DNA of 36,722 nt from Bradyrhizobium sp. CCH5-F6 (GCF_001556045.1 NZ_LSIC01000086.1:57501-94222); one strand, 5' to 3'; positions 8,190-17,013 are shown, counted from the first letter of the stretch. Program-made: numbers and translations. Notes: a model not told the origin generated them from the sequence alone.

Positions 8190-8307
8190 CGTAGGGTGGA
8201 TTAGCCGAAGGCCTAATCCACCACTGTCTGTCTCCGCGGAAGCAGAAGAGGTGGATTACGCCAAGCAGATGCGCTTTCGCGCATCTGCTTGGCTAATCCA
8301 CCCTACG
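8190..8307. repeat. Palindromic intergenic repeat, family B (copy B1)
   Basis: The element starts CGTAGGGTGGATTAG and ends with the inverse CTAATCCACCCTACG. An inner inverse pair around TAATCCACC / GGTGGATTA and a stem on GCAGATGCGC/GCGCATCTGC complete it. It lies between the convergent ogt and acyl-CoA ligase genes, where it may also act in transcript termination. Related copies are at 16923, 18275 and 19677. Confidence 0.9.
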
Positions 8308-8314
8308 AATCCTG

Positions 8315-9859
8315 CTAAATCTTCGCCGCCGTCTTCGGCCAGTATTTGTCGCGCAAGTGCCGCTTCACCAGCTTGCCCGTGGGCGTGCGCGGCAGCTCGG
8401 CTTCGAAATCGATCGAGCGGGGGCACTTGATGGCGGAGAGGCGGGTCTTGCAGTAGGCGATCAGATCCGCTTCCAGCGCCTTGCCGGCGCGGCTCATGTC
8501 GTGCGGCTGCACCACCGCCTTGACCTCTTCGCCCATCTCCTCGTTCGGCACGCCGAACACGGCCACGTCGGCGACCTCGGGATGCGTGATCAGCACGTCC
8601 TCGGTCTCCTGCGGGTAGATGTTCACGCCGCCCGAGATGATCATGTAGGACTTGCGGTCGGTGAGATAGAGGAAGCCGTCCTTGTCGAGATAGCCGACAT
8701 CGCCGAGCGTCGACCAGCCCTTGGCGTTGTAAGCCTTCTTCGTCTTCTCGGGATCGTTGTGATAGGTGAAGGCGGGCGCGTCGGCGAAGTAGACCGTGCC
8801 GATCTCGCCTGTCGGCTGCTCCTCGTCGTTCTCGTCCAGGATCTTGATCTTGCCGACCACGGCGCGGCCGACGCTGCCGCGGTGCTCCAGCCATTGCTGC
8901 GAGTTGCAGACCGTGACGCCGTTGCCTTCCGAGCCCGCATAATATTCGATCAGGATCGGCCCCCACCATTCGATCATCCTGGCCTTGACGTCGACCGGGC
9001 AGGGCGCGGCGGCGTGGATCGCGCCCTTCAGACTCGAAACATCGTACTTCGTGCGCACCTCGTCCGGTAGCTTCAGCATGCGCACGAACATGGTCGGCAC
9101 CAGCTGAGACTGCGTGACCTTATATTTCTCGACCAGCTTCAGGAATTCCTCGGCATCGAAATGCTCCATGATGATGGAGGTGCCTCCGAGGACGATCGCC
9201 ATCATGTTGAAGCGCAGCGGCGCAGCATGATAGAGCGGCGCCGGCGAGAGATATGTGCTCTCGGCGTTCATGCCGCACATGTCGGCGCAGAGCACGCGCA
9301 GGAAAGCGTTCGGAACGTCGATCCTGTTGCCCTCGAACGTCTTCTTGATGCCCTTGGGCCGCCCGGTGGTTCCCGATGAATACAGCATGTCGTAGCCGGC
9401 GACCTCGTCGGCGATCGGCGTGATCGGCTGCGCAGCGGCTTCCTTGTCGTAGGAGCGGAAGCCGGGCAGCGGCTCGTCCATCATGTAGAAGATCGGCTCA
9501 CCCGGCGAGCCCTTGATCAGACCTTTGATCTGGTCGGCGCATTTCGGCGTCGTGATGACGACCTTGGCGCCGCAATCCTTGATGATGTAGTCGATCTCGT
9601 CCTGCTTAAGATAACGGCTGATGGCCGTGTAATAGAGCCCGCTGCGCTGTGCCGCCCAGCAGATCTCCATGAAGGCGAGCCGGTTCTCCATCAGCATCGC
9701 GATGTGGTCGCCGGCCTTCAGGCCAAGCGATCGGAAGAGATGTGCGCCCTGGTTCGAGAGCTCGTCGAGCTCGCGATACGTGATCGCCTTGCCGGTGCCG
9801 GCCATCTGGTAGGCGATCTTGTTCGGCGTGGTCTTGGCGTACACGGACGGATGGGTCAT
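8315..9859 (-). CDS. AMP-binding acyl-CoA synthetase
   Basis: A 514-aa adenylate-forming ligase that would activate a carboxylic acid to its CoA thioester using ATP. The P-loop-like motif YSSGTTGRPKG is at 160-170, YYAGSEGNG marks the A5 region, TLGDVGYLDKDGFLYLTDRK is the hinge region, and PTGKLVKR holds the lysine for the adenylation step. GAGGAAA precedes the ATG at 9857-9859. It follows the thiolase gene on the same strand with a repeat between them and lies opposite the TetR-led beta-oxidation-like operon. Substrate chain type cannot be read; a fatty or aryl acid is likely. Confidence 0.92.
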   Translation of the reverse strand: MTHPSVYAKTTPNKIAYQMAGTGKAITYRELDELSNQGAHLFRSLGLKAGDHIAMLMENRLAFMEICWAAQRSGLYYTAISRYLKQDEIDYIIKDCGAKVVITTPKCADQIKGLIKGSPGEPIFYMMDEPLPGFRSYDKEAAAQPITPIADEVAGYDMLYSSGTTGRPKGIKKTFEGNRIDVPNAFLRVLCADMCGMNAESTYLSPAPLYHAAPLRFNMMAIVLGGTSIIMEHFDAEEFLKLVEKYKVTQSQLVPTMFVRMLKLPDEVRTKYDVSSLKGAIHAAAPCPVDVKARMIEWWGPILIEYYAGSEGNGVTVCNSQQWLEHRGSVGRAVVGKIKILDENDEEQPTGEIGTVYFADAPAFTYHNDPEKTKKAYNAKGWSTLGDVGYLDKDGFLYLTDRKSYMIISGGVNIYPQETEDVLITHPEVADVAVFGVPNEEMGEEVKAVVQPHDMSRAGKALEADLIAYCKTRLSAIKCPRSIDFEAELPRTPTGKLVKRHLRDKYWPKTAAKI

Positions 9860-9870
9860 GGCGTTTCCTC

Positions 9871-9970
9871 AAAACGCGAATGGCGAGCAGCGAGTGGCGA
9901 ATAGGGAAGAAGGGCAAACCATTCTTCGCCTACTCACCATTCGCTACTCGCCACTCGCTGCTCGCTTTTG
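9871..9970. repeat. Inverted repeat with GCGAGTGGCGAATAG-type arms (family D)
   Basis: The left arm near 9881-9904 (GGCGAGCAGCGAGTGGCGAA) is nearly complementary to the right arm near 9942-9966. Each arm is itself built of repeated GCGAGT/GCGAAT units. It fills the gap between the thiolase stop and the ligase start and so would be inside a shared transcript. Confidence 0.85.
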
Positions 9971-9976
9971 TTTTTC

Positions 9977-11149
9977 TTACAGTCGTTCGACGATCGTCAC
10001 GTTGGCCATGCCGCCGCCTTCGCACATGGTCTGAAGGCCATAGCGCTTGCCGCGCTGGTGCAGGGCGTGCACCAGGGTCGTCATCAGCTTGGTGCCGGAA
10101 CCGCCGAGCGGATGGCCCAGCGCGATCGCGCCGCCATTGACGTTGAGACGCTCGGGATCGGCGCCGGTGGTCTTCAGCCACGCGGTCGGCACCGAGGCGA
10201 AGGCCTCGTTGACCTCGAACAGGTCGATGTCGCCGATCTTCATGCCGGTCTTCTCCAGCGCTCGCTTGGTGGCGTGCAGCGGGGCGTCCAGCATGATGAC
10301 GGGATCGCCGCCGGTCATGGTCATGTGGTGGACGCGCGCGAGCGGCTTGACCCCGAGTTGCTTCAGGCCGCGCTCGTTCACGACCATGACGCCGGAAGCG
10401 CCGTCGCAGATCTGGCTGGCGCTGGCGGCGGAGAGCCTGCCGTTCTCGGCGATCAGCTTGACACCCTTGATGCCGTCGAGGCTGACGTCGAAGCGGATGC
10501 CTTCGTCGATGTGGTGGGTGTCCTTGCTGCCGTCGGCGCGGGTGATCTCGAGCGGCACGATCTCCTTCTTGAAGTGACCGGCCTGCGTCGCCGCGATCGC
10601 GCGCTGATGGCTGTTGTAGGAATATTCGTCGAGCTCATCCTTGGAGAGGCCGTACTTCTCGGCCATCATCTCCGCGCCGGTGAACTGGCTGAACACGATG
10701 TTCGGATATTTCTTCTCGATGCCGGGGCTCTTGTAGTTGCCAAAGCCGTTCTTGGCCGGAAGCTGCGAGGACAGGCCCATCGGAACCCGCGTCATCGATT
10801 CCACGCCCGCCGCGATCACGACATCCATCGCGCCCGACATCACGGCCTGCGCGGCGAAGTGCAGCGCCTGCTGCGAGGAGCCGCACTGGCGGTCGATCGA
10901 GGTGCCCGGCACGCTCTCCGGCAGCTTCGACGCCATGACCGCGTTCCGCGCGACGTTGTTGGACTGCTCGCCGACCTGCATCACGCAGCCCATGATCACG
11001 TCCTCGACCAGGGCCGGATCGACCTTGGTGCGATCGACCAGCTCGTCGAGCACCTTCGCGGCGAGATCGGCCGGATGCCAGCCGGCGAGACGGCCCCCCT
11101 TGCGCCCGCCCGCAGTGCGCGCAGCGGCGACGATATAAGCCTCGGCCAT
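9977..11149 (-). CDS. Acetyl-CoA acetyltransferase family thiolase
   Basis: A 390-aa thiolase that cleaves 3-oxoacyl-CoA with CoA, or condenses acetyl-CoA in reverse. The nucleophile C89 lies in SIDRQCGSSQQA, the GHPLGGSG motif gives H346, and C376 in MCEGGGMANV is the acid/base cysteine. The length is normal for the family. GGGAG lies about 11 bases before the ATG at 11149. It diverges from the TetR regulator across a 152-base region containing an imperfect palindrome. Together with the acyl-CoA ligase downstream and the dehydrogenases across the divide it completes a beta-oxidation-type set. Confidence 0.93.
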   Translation of the reverse strand: MAEAYIVAAARTAGGRKGGRLAGWHPADLAAKVLDELVDRTKVDPALVEDVIMGCVMQVGEQSNNVARNAVMASKLPESVPGTSIDRQCGSSQQALHFAAQAVMSGAMDVVIAAGVESMTRVPMGLSSQLPAKNGFGNYKSPGIEKKYPNIVFSQFTGAEMMAEKYGLSKDELDEYSYNSHQRAIAATQAGHFKKEIVPLEITRADGSKDTHHIDEGIRFDVSLDGIKGVKLIAENGRLSAASASQICDGASGVMVVNERGLKQLGVKPLARVHHMTMTGGDPVIMLDAPLHATKRALEKTGMKIGDIDLFEVNEAFASVPTAWLKTTGADPERLNVNGGAIALGHPLGGSGTKLMTTLVHALHQRGKRYGLQTMCEGGGMANVTIVERL

Positions 11150-11216
11150 GTCGGTTTTCTCCCTGGATTTTTCACTGGGTTGGTTGTCGGGTGCGGATTT
11201 AACGGGCCATCCACTG

Positions 11217-11238
11217 GTTAGTCAATCGATCAATTAAC
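11217..11238. promoter_or_regulatory. Imperfect palindrome in divergent promoter region, candidate TetR operator
   Basis: A 22-bp sequence centred on ATCGAT, beginning GTTA and ending TAAC, with 16 of 22 positions symmetric. It lies between the divergent thiolase and TetR genes, about 64 bases from the TetR start. Local AT content is higher than in the flanks, as in a promoter. Binding by the adjacent TetR protein is inferred from position. Confidence 0.45.
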
Positions 11239-11301
11239 TCTTGTGATGAGGCGCTGCTTGGGCTTATCTGCGCCCCGTTCAAGCGGCGAGGACAGGGATC
11301 C

Positions 11302-11961
11302 GTGGCGATCAGCGTACCGAACAGGCTCCCCGGCGGGAAAAATTCCACGGCAGAGAAATTGCTGGTGGCCGCGAGCGAGCTCATGATCGAACGCTCCTCG
11401 ATCGAAATCTCGCTCTCCGACATCGCGCAGAAGTCGGGTGCGAATGCCGCCCTGGTCAAATACCACTTCGGCAACAAGGACGGCCTGCTGCTGGCGCTGC
11501 TCGCGCGGGACGCCGCGACCGAGATGACCAACCTGGAATATCTGCTGGCGCAGCCGATCACGTCGACGGCGAAGCTGAAGCTGCACATCGCCGGCATCAT
11601 CCGCGCGTATCACCGGTTCCCCTACATGAACCGGCTGATCCACTATCTGCTGCACGAGACCAGCGTCGGCTCCGCCGACGAAGTCTCGAAATTCTTCGTC
11701 GCGCCGCTGCTCGACTTCCACCGCCGCCTGCTCGCCGAAGGCGTCAGCCGCGGCGAATTCCGCCAGACCGATCCGGTGCTGTTCTACACAAGCCTGATCG
11801 GTGCGTGCGATCATCTGTTCTTCGGCCGGCACGCGATGTCCCGCGCGACCGGCGTCGGCCCGGTCACCGATGATGTCTGCCGGCAATACATCAAGCACAT
11901 GGAAACGCTGATCTGCGGCGGCATCCTCACGCAAGCCGAGGAAGCTGTCGCGGCCGGATAA
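11302..11961 (+). CDS. TetR-family transcriptional regulator
   Basis: A 219-aa regulator. The N-terminal helix-turn-helix spans about residues 18-62 (ISLSDIAQKSGANAALVKYHFGNKDGLL), and the rest is a helical ligand-binding domain. It starts at GTG 11302 after CAGGGA. The gene lies at the head of the acyl-CoA operon (SDR gene 52 bases downstream) and diverges from the thiolase-ligase pair, so it probably represses both until an acyl-CoA binds, as FadR/PsrA-type TetR proteins do. The ligand is unknown. Confidence 0.92.
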   Translation: MAISVPNRLPGGKNSTAEKLLVAASELMIERSSIEISLSDIAQKSGANAALVKYHFGNKDGLLLALLARDAATEMTNLEYLLAQPITSTAKLKLHIAGIIRAYHRFPYMNRLIHYLLHETSVGSADEVSKFFVAPLLDFHRRLLAEGVSRGEFRQTDPVLFYTSLIGACDHLFFGRHAMSRATGVGPVTDDVCRQYIKHMETLICGGILTQAEEAVAAG

Positions 11962-12013
11962 TCGGCCGAACTTGCAAGTCCAGAGAAGAAACGCCCAAGG
12001 AAAGGTACAAGCG

Positions 12014-12772
12014 ATGCAGTTGAAAGACGTAGCCGTTCTCATCACCGGCGGTGGTTCGGGCCTTGGTGCCGCGACCGCCCGCGCCATGGCTGCCAAGGGC
12101 GCCAAGATCGGCGTGATCGACCAGAGCAAGGAAAACGCCGAGAAGGTCGCCGCCGAAGTGAAGGGCGTTGCGCTCCATGCCGACGTCACCAGCGAGGAGC
12201 AGATCAAGGCCGCGATCGCCAAGGCGGAAGCCGCGCACGGCGTCGCCCGCGTGCTGATGAACTGCGCCGGTATCGGCGGCTCGCAGCGTATCGTCGGCCG
12301 CGACGGCGTCTATCCCTTGGAAAAGTTCGCGCGCATCATCAACGTCAATTTGATCGGCACCTTCAACTGCCTGCGTCTGTTCGCCGAACGTCTCGTCACT
12401 GCGGAACCCATCGGCGAAGAGCGGGGCGTCATCATCAACACCGCTTCGGTGGCTGCTTACGAAGGCCAGATCGGCCAGATCGCCTATTCGGCCTCGAAGG
12501 GTGGCGTCGTCGGCCTCACGCTTCCGGCCGCGCGCGACCTCGCCAGCCAGAAGATCCGCGTCAACACCATCGCGCCCGGCCTGTTCTTCACGCCGCTGCT
12601 GATGGGGTTGAACGAAGAGGCCCGCAAGAGCCTGGGTGCCCAGGTGCCGCATCCCTCGCGTCTCGGCGATGCCAATGAATACGGCATGCTCGCTGTGCAC
12701 ATCGTCGAGAATCCGATGCTCAACGGCGAGACAATCCGCCTCGACGGCGCCATCCGCATGGCGCCGCGGTAA
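12014..12772 (+). CDS. Short-chain dehydrogenase, 3-hydroxyacyl-CoA dehydrogenase type II-like
   Basis: A 252-aa classical SDR that would oxidise a 3-hydroxyacyl-CoA to the 3-oxoacyl-CoA with NAD. TGGGSGLG at 11-18 is the dinucleotide loop, D36 after VI favours NAD, NCAG is at 83-86, and the catalytic set is S145, Y158 and K162 (YSASK). The long C-terminal sequence GLFFTPLLMGL and the overall pattern match the HSD17B10-like group. AAGGAAAGG precedes the ATG at 12014; an upstream ATG at 11972 is not needed. It is the second gene of the TetR-led operon. Confidence 0.92.
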   Translation: MQLKDVAVLITGGGSGLGAATARAMAAKGAKIGVIDQSKENAEKVAAEVKGVALHADVTSEEQIKAAIAKAEAAHGVARVLMNCAGIGGSQRIVGRDGVYPLEKFARIINVNLIGTFNCLRLFAERLVTAEPIGEERGVIINTASVAAYEGQIGQIAYSASKGGVVGLTLPAARDLASQKIRVNTIAPGLFFTPLLMGLNEEARKSLGAQVPHPSRLGDANEYGMLAVHIVENPMLNGETIRLDGAIRMAPR

Positions 12773-12784
12773 CTCTTTATCTTT

Positions 12785-12925
12785 CCTTCTCCCCCTGTGG
12801 GAGAAGGTGGCGCGAAGCGCCGGATGAGGGGTTCTCTCCGCGATCTCATCTGTGGAGACAGACCCCTCACCCCAGCGAGTTCGTGGCCAACGATGTGCAT
12901 GCCCTCTCCCACAAGGGGAGAGGGC
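12785..12925. repeat. Paired stem-loop repeat, family C (CCTTCTCCC ... GGGAGAGGG)
   Basis: Two hairpins, CCTTCTCCCCCTGTGGGAGAAGG at the left and CCCTCTCCCACAAGGGGAGAGGG at the right, flank GCGAAGCGCCGGATGAGGGG and its near-inverse. Elements of this kind are common between genes in Bradyrhizobium and relatives. This one separates the SDR gene from the crotonase-fold gene. Confidence 0.9.
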
Positions 12926-12967
12926 GTAGCGATCGGCGCCGAGACCCGCGGCAAGCACGAGGCACCC

Positions 12968-13774
12968 ATGTCCCAACCGCTGCTGATCGAGCATGACGAT
13001 GGCGTCGACCGGGTGACGCTCAATCGTCCTGACAGTCTCAATGCACTCGATCCTGCGCTGATCGATGCGCTCAACGACTACTTCCAGGGCCTCCAGCGCA
13101 ACCGCGACACCCGCGTGGTGGTGCTGAAGGGTGCGGGAAAGAACTTCTGTGCCGGCCTCGATCTCAAGGCGGCGATGGCTCGCCGGGCCGGGCAGCAGGA
13201 GCCGCCCGGCGTCACGGAGTCGCTGGACTCGCAGCGGCGCATTGCCGACATCGTGATGTTGATGCGGCGGTGTCCGCAGCCGATCCTGGCCTTGGTGCAG
13301 GGCGCGGCGGCGGGCGGCGGCTTTGCGTTGGCTCTGGCCTCCGACATCCGGATCGCGACCAGGTCGGCGCGAATGAACTGCGCCTTCATCAAGCTCGGCC
13401 TTGGCGGCTGCGACATCGGGACCAGCTATTTTCTGCCACGCCTGGTCGGCGTCTCCGTCGCATCGGAACTGATCCTCACGGGACGCTTCATCGGCGCCGA
13501 GCGCGCGCTCGCGGTCGGCCTCGTCTCGGAAGTCGTTGAGGAGGACGGTCTGGATGATGCGGCTGCGCCCTATGTCGAGGCGATGATGACGGCTTCGCCC
13601 GTGGGCCTGCGCCTGTCCAAGGAATGCCTCAACATGAGCGTCGACGCCGGATCGCTGGAAGCTGCGATCGCGATGGAGGATCGCAACCAGGTCCTGTGCA
13701 GCCGCTCGGAGGAGTTTTCGGAGGGCATCAGGGCCTTCCTCGAGAAGCGAAAGCCTGTCTATATCAAGCGCTGA
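12968..13774 (+). CDS. Crotonase-fold protein (enoyl-CoA hydratase/isomerase family)
   Basis: A 268-aa crotonase-superfamily protein. VTLNRPDSLNALD, GKNFCAGLDLKA (oxyanion-hole loop) and VQGAAAGGGFALALASDIRIA identify it. The two glutamates that hydrate enoyl-CoA in classical enzymes are absent: the first position reads GGGFALA and the second lies in AFIKLGLGG. D in GGCDIGTS could act as a base, as in dienoyl-CoA isomerase-like members. It may therefore be an isomerase, lyase or hydratase with another mechanism. GAGG precedes the ATG at 12968; longer starts run into repeat C. It is 44 bases upstream of the feruloyl-CoA-synthase-like gene. Confidence 0.9.
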   Translation: MSQPLLIEHDDGVDRVTLNRPDSLNALDPALIDALNDYFQGLQRNRDTRVVVLKGAGKNFCAGLDLKAAMARRAGQQEPPGVTESLDSQRRIADIVMLMRRCPQPILALVQGAAAGGGFALALASDIRIATRSARMNCAFIKLGLGGCDIGTSYFLPRLVGVSVASELILTGRFIGAERALAVGLVSEVVEEDGLDDAAAPYVEAMMTASPVGLRLSKECLNMSVDAGSLEAAIAMEDRNQVLCSRSEEFSEGIRAFLEKRKPVYIKR

Positions 13775-13818
13775 ACGACGAAGATCCGCAAAAGGACAGT
13801 AATTCCGGGAGACGCAAA

Positions 13819-15690
13819 ATGAGTGGAAGCGCGGCGGCGGTGATGACGAAGCCCGCCTTTCGCAAGGTTCAGTGGCTCAAGCGCGACATCGATGTCGAGC
13901 GCCGCGGCGATGGCACGGTGGTGCTGAAGTCGCGCATTCCGCTGCAGGCCTACGAGAAGCACATCCCGGCCTCGCTGGCGAAATGGGCGAAGGAAGCTCC
14001 GGAGCGCATCTGGCTGGCGCAGCGGAGCGGCCCGAACCGTGAATGGCGCAAGGTGTCCTATGCCGAAGCCAAGCGCACGGTCGACGCGCTGACGCAGGCG
14101 CTGCTGGACCTCGGACTCGACGGTCGGCCGGTCACGATCCTCTCCGGCAATTCGATCGAGCACGCGCTGATGACGCAGGCCGCGATGCAGGCGCGCGCTC
14201 CAGCGGCTCCGGTCTCGCCAGCCTACTCGCTGATGAGCCACGATCACGTCAAGCTGAAATATCTGTTCGACCTGATCAAGCCGGCTGTGGTGATGGTGCA
14301 GGACGGCCCGACCTTCGAGAAGGCCCTGAAGGCGCTCGACCTCAGCAGTGTCACCGTGGTTCACGTCGCGCGACCCTGCGACGGCATCAAGAGCGTCAGC
14401 TTTGCCGAGCTCGCGGCAACGCCGGTGACAGCCGATGTCGAAGCGTCGATTGCACGGATCACGCCCAAGACTGTCGGCAAGCTCCTGTTTACGTCAGGCT
14501 CGACCGGTATGCCCAAGGCCGTCATCAACACGCAGGAGATGATGTGCGCCAATGCGGCGATGATGATGCAGGTGCGGCCGCGCGATCCAAGCGGTCCGAT
14601 CTCGACCATGCTGGACTGGATGCCCTGGAACCACACCATGGGCGGCAACGCGGCGTTTCACCCGATCCTGGTCGACGGCGGCACACTTTATATCGACGAC
14701 GGCCGGCCGATGCCGGGCCAGTTCGACGAGACGCTGCGGAACTTGCGCGAGATCTCGCCGACCTATTACGCCAACGTGCCGGCCGGCTACGCCGCGCTCG
14801 CTGCGGCCATGGAGAAGGACGATGCGCTGTGCCGCTCCTTCTTCAAGAACCTGTCGATCATGGCCTATGGCGGCGCTCGGCTGCCTGACGACCTCTACGA
14901 CCGCATGCAGGCGCTGGCGGTGAAGACCACCGGCGAGCGCATCGTGTTCTACACCGGCTGGGGCTCGACCGAGACCGCGCCGACCTCGACCGGCACCTAT
15001 TGGGACACCGAGCGCGTCGGCCTGATCGGCCTGCCGTTCCCCGGGGTCGAATTGAAGATGGTGCCGTGCGGCTCGAAATACGAGCTGCGTTTGCGCGGCG
15101 TGAATGTCACGCCCGGCTATTTCGGCCAGCCGGAGCTGACCAGGAAGATGTTCGACGAGGAGGGCTATTACTGCATCGGTGATGCCGGAATCTTCGTCGA
15201 TGACACTGATCCCGTGCAGGGCATCATCTTCGCCGGGCGCGTGGTGGAGGACTTCAAGCTCACTACCGGTACCTTCGTTCATGTCGGCTCGCTGCGCACC
15301 GATGCAATCGCAGCGGCAACGCCCGTCGTGCATGATGCGCTGGTGGCCGGGCAGGATCGCGCCTTCATCGGTTTGCTCGCCTGGCCCAATTTGCATGCCT
15401 GCCGACAGCTCGTCGGCAATCCCGATCTGGGCTTTGCCGAAGCGGTGAAGCATCCCGAGGTGGTCGCCTGCTTCAGGCGCGGGCTGGAAGCGCACAACAG
15501 GGAATGCGAGGGCGCCAGCAGCCGCATCATCGCGCGCGCGATGCTGATGGTCGAGCCGCCCTCAATCGACGGCAACGAGCTCACCGACAAGGGCTACATC
15601 AACCAGCGCGCCGGCCTCGAGCGTCGCGCCGCGCTGGTGGAGCGGCTCTATGCCGACAGACCGGACGAGGATGTGATCGTGTTGCGATGA
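13819..15690 (+). CDS. Feruloyl-CoA synthase-like AMP-dependent ligase
   Basis: A 623-aa adenylate-forming ligase. LLFTSGSTGMPKAVINT at 223-239 is the nucleotide loop, GWGSTETAPTST the A5 region, GDAGIFVDD the hinge-side aspartate, and IDGNELTDKGYINQRA near the end carries the catalytic lysine in the pattern of feruloyl-CoA synthases. The length, about 620 aa, also fits that group and exceeds ordinary acyl-CoA ligases. It would convert a hydroxycinnamate or similar acid to its CoA ester. GGGAG precedes the ATG at 13819. With the crotonase-fold gene just upstream it recalls the fcs-ech pair, but that partner lacks usual hydratase residues and no vanillin dehydrogenase is present. Substrate is inferred. 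Confidence 0.85.
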   Translation: MSGSAAAVMTKPAFRKVQWLKRDIDVERRGDGTVVLKSRIPLQAYEKHIPASLAKWAKEAPERIWLAQRSGPNREWRKVSYAEAKRTVDALTQALLDLGLDGRPVTILSGNSIEHALMTQAAMQARAPAAPVSPAYSLMSHDHVKLKYLFDLIKPAVVMVQDGPTFEKALKALDLSSVTVVHVARPCDGIKSVSFAELAATPVTADVEASIARITPKTVGKLLFTSGSTGMPKAVINTQEMMCANAAMMMQVRPRDPSGPISTMLDWMPWNHTMGGNAAFHPILVDGGTLYIDDGRPMPGQFDETLRNLREISPTYYANVPAGYAALAAAMEKDDALCRSFFKNLSIMAYGGARLPDDLYDRMQALAVKTTGERIVFYTGWGSTETAPTSTGTYWDTERVGLIGLPFPGVELKMVPCGSKYELRLRGVNVTPGYFGQPELTRKMFDEEGYYCIGDAGIFVDDTDPVQGIIFAGRVVEDFKLTTGTFVHVGSLRTDAIAAATPVVHDALVAGQDRAFIGLLAWPNLHACRQLVGNPDLGFAEAVKHPEVVACFRRGLEAHNRECEGASSRIIARAMLMVEPPSIDGNELTDKGYINQRAGLERRAALVERLYADRPDEDVIVLR

Positions 15691-15710
15691 AGACGACACT
15701 CTCTCCATTC

Positions 15711-15750
15711 GTCATTCCGGGCCTGGCCCTTCGGGCCATCCCGGAATGAC
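15711..15750. repeat. Short palindromic repeat, family A variant (A3)
   Basis: A 40-bp near-perfect hairpin that begins GTCATTCCGGG and ends CCCGGAATGAC, with an inner stem GGCCCTTCGGGCC. It is 21 bases after the feruloyl-CoA-synthase-like gene and 35 before the next start. There is no T-tract, so it is more likely an mRNA structure than a terminator. Confidence 0.85.
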
Positions 15751-15784
15751 GGCGACAATGAATGACAACGAATAAGAGGCCGCC

Positions 15785-16912
15785 ATGAACTTCGATTTCT
15801 CCGACGACCAGAAGCAGCTCCGCGACCAGGCGCGCAAATTCCTCGCCGAAAAATGCCCGCCCAAGGCGGTGCGTGTCGTGCTCGACGGCAAGGCGCCGTA
15901 CGACAAGGAGCTGTGGAAGGGCCTTGCCGAGATGGGCTTTCTCGGCGTCGCGATTCCCGAGGAGTTCGGCGGCGCGGGCGCCGGCCATCTCGAGCTCTGC
16001 GTGATCGCGGAAGAGATGGGCCGGGCGAACGCGCCGGTGCCGTTCTCCTCCACCGTGTATCTCGCTGCCGAGGCACTGCTGATCGCCGGCAGCGACGCGC
16101 AGAAGAAGAAATGGCTGCCGGCGATCGCCTCGGGTGAGGCGATCGGCACGCTGGCGCTGTTCGAGGGCAAGGGCAATCCGTCGCCAAAGAACGTCAAGCT
16201 GACGGCTGCGAACGGCGTGCTCAACGGCGTCAAGAAGCCGGTTGCCGACGGCGCCATCGCCGATTTCGCGATCGTGGCGGCGCGCACGGGATCGAGCGGA
16301 CGCGAGAACGACATCTCGCTGTTCCTGGTCGATCTGAAGGCCGGCGGCGTCGAGGTGAAGAGCCTCACCAATCTTGATCCGACCCGCGGGCAGGCCGAGA
16401 TCACCTTCAGGGACTGCAAGGCCGAGCCGCTCGGCGCTGCCGGCGAAGGCTGGAGCATCCTCACCCAGGTGCTCGATCGCGCCGCGGTGCTCTGCGCGTT
16501 CGAGCAGGTCGGTGGTTCCGACCGTGCGCTGGAGATGGGCCGCGACTACGCGCTCGATCGCATCGCCTTCGGCCGGCAGATCGGCTCGTTCCAGGCGGTC
16601 AAGCACATGCTGGCCGACATGTATGTGTCGGCGACGCTGGCGCGCTCCAACAGCTATTACGGCGCCTGGGCGCTCTCGACCAATGCGGCCGAGCTGCCCG
16701 AAGCTGCCGCTGCGGCGCGCATCAGCGCGACGCAGGCGTTCCAGCACTGTGCCAAGAACAACATCCAGGTTCACGGCGGCATGGGTTTCACCTGGGAGTT
16801 CGACTGCCACATGTACTATCGCCGCGCCAACGCGATGGCGCTGGGGCTCGGCAGCCTGTCCTATTGGGAAGACCAGCTGATCGACCGCATGCGCAAGAAG
16901 AACGCGGCGTAG
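15785..16912 (+). CDS. Acyl-CoA dehydrogenase (375 aa)
   Basis: A flavoprotein that would introduce a 2,3 double bond into an acyl-CoA and pass electrons to ETF. The N-terminal helical domain (MNFDFSDDQKQLRDQARKF), the central barrel and the C-terminal bundle (RIAFGRQIGSFQAVKHMLADM, then IQVHGGMGFTWEFDCHMYYRR) are all present. The length is standard. The barrel region reads LALFEGKGNPSP where FAD-binding members usually have a T-E-P-type motif, so this subunit may bind FAD less typically. AGAGG precedes the ATG at 15785. Two larger paralogues follow; a mixed alpha2beta2 complex, as known for mycobacterial FadE pairs of about these sizes, is possible. Confidence 0.92.
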   Translation: MNFDFSDDQKQLRDQARKFLAEKCPPKAVRVVLDGKAPYDKELWKGLAEMGFLGVAIPEEFGGAGAGHLELCVIAEEMGRANAPVPFSSTVYLAAEALLIAGSDAQKKKWLPAIASGEAIGTLALFEGKGNPSPKNVKLTAANGVLNGVKKPVADGAIADFAIVAARTGSSGRENDISLFLVDLKAGGVEVKSLTNLDPTRGQAEITFRDCKAEPLGAAGEGWSILTQVLDRAAVLCAFEQVGGSDRALEMGRDYALDRIAFGRQIGSFQAVKHMLADMYVSATLARSNSYYGAWALSTNAAELPEAAAAARISATQAFQHCAKNNIQVHGGMGFTWEFDCHMYYRRANAMALGLGSLSYWEDQLIDRMRKKNAA

Positions 16913-16922
16913 CGAACGGTGT

Positions 16923-17013
16923 GTAGGGTGGGTTAGCCGCTAGGCGTAACCCACCATTGACCGGCAATGCTCGATAGATTGGTGGATTACGCCTAGCGGC
17001 TAATCCACCCTAC
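16923..17013. repeat. Palindromic intergenic repeat, family B (copy B2)
   Basis: The element opens GTAGGGTGGGTTAGCC and closes GGCTAATCCACCCTAC, with inner GGCGTAACCCACC / GGTGGATTACGCC. It occupies almost the whole gap between the first and second acyl-CoA dehydrogenase genes and ends 18 bases before the second start. Confidence 0.92.

Noticed and set aside
12014..15690. A complete fcs-ech-vdh ferulate-to-vanillin operon
   Set aside because: The crotonase partner lacks the usual catalytic residues and there is no vanillin dehydrogenase; only similarity of the ligase to feruloyl-CoA synthase is claimed.
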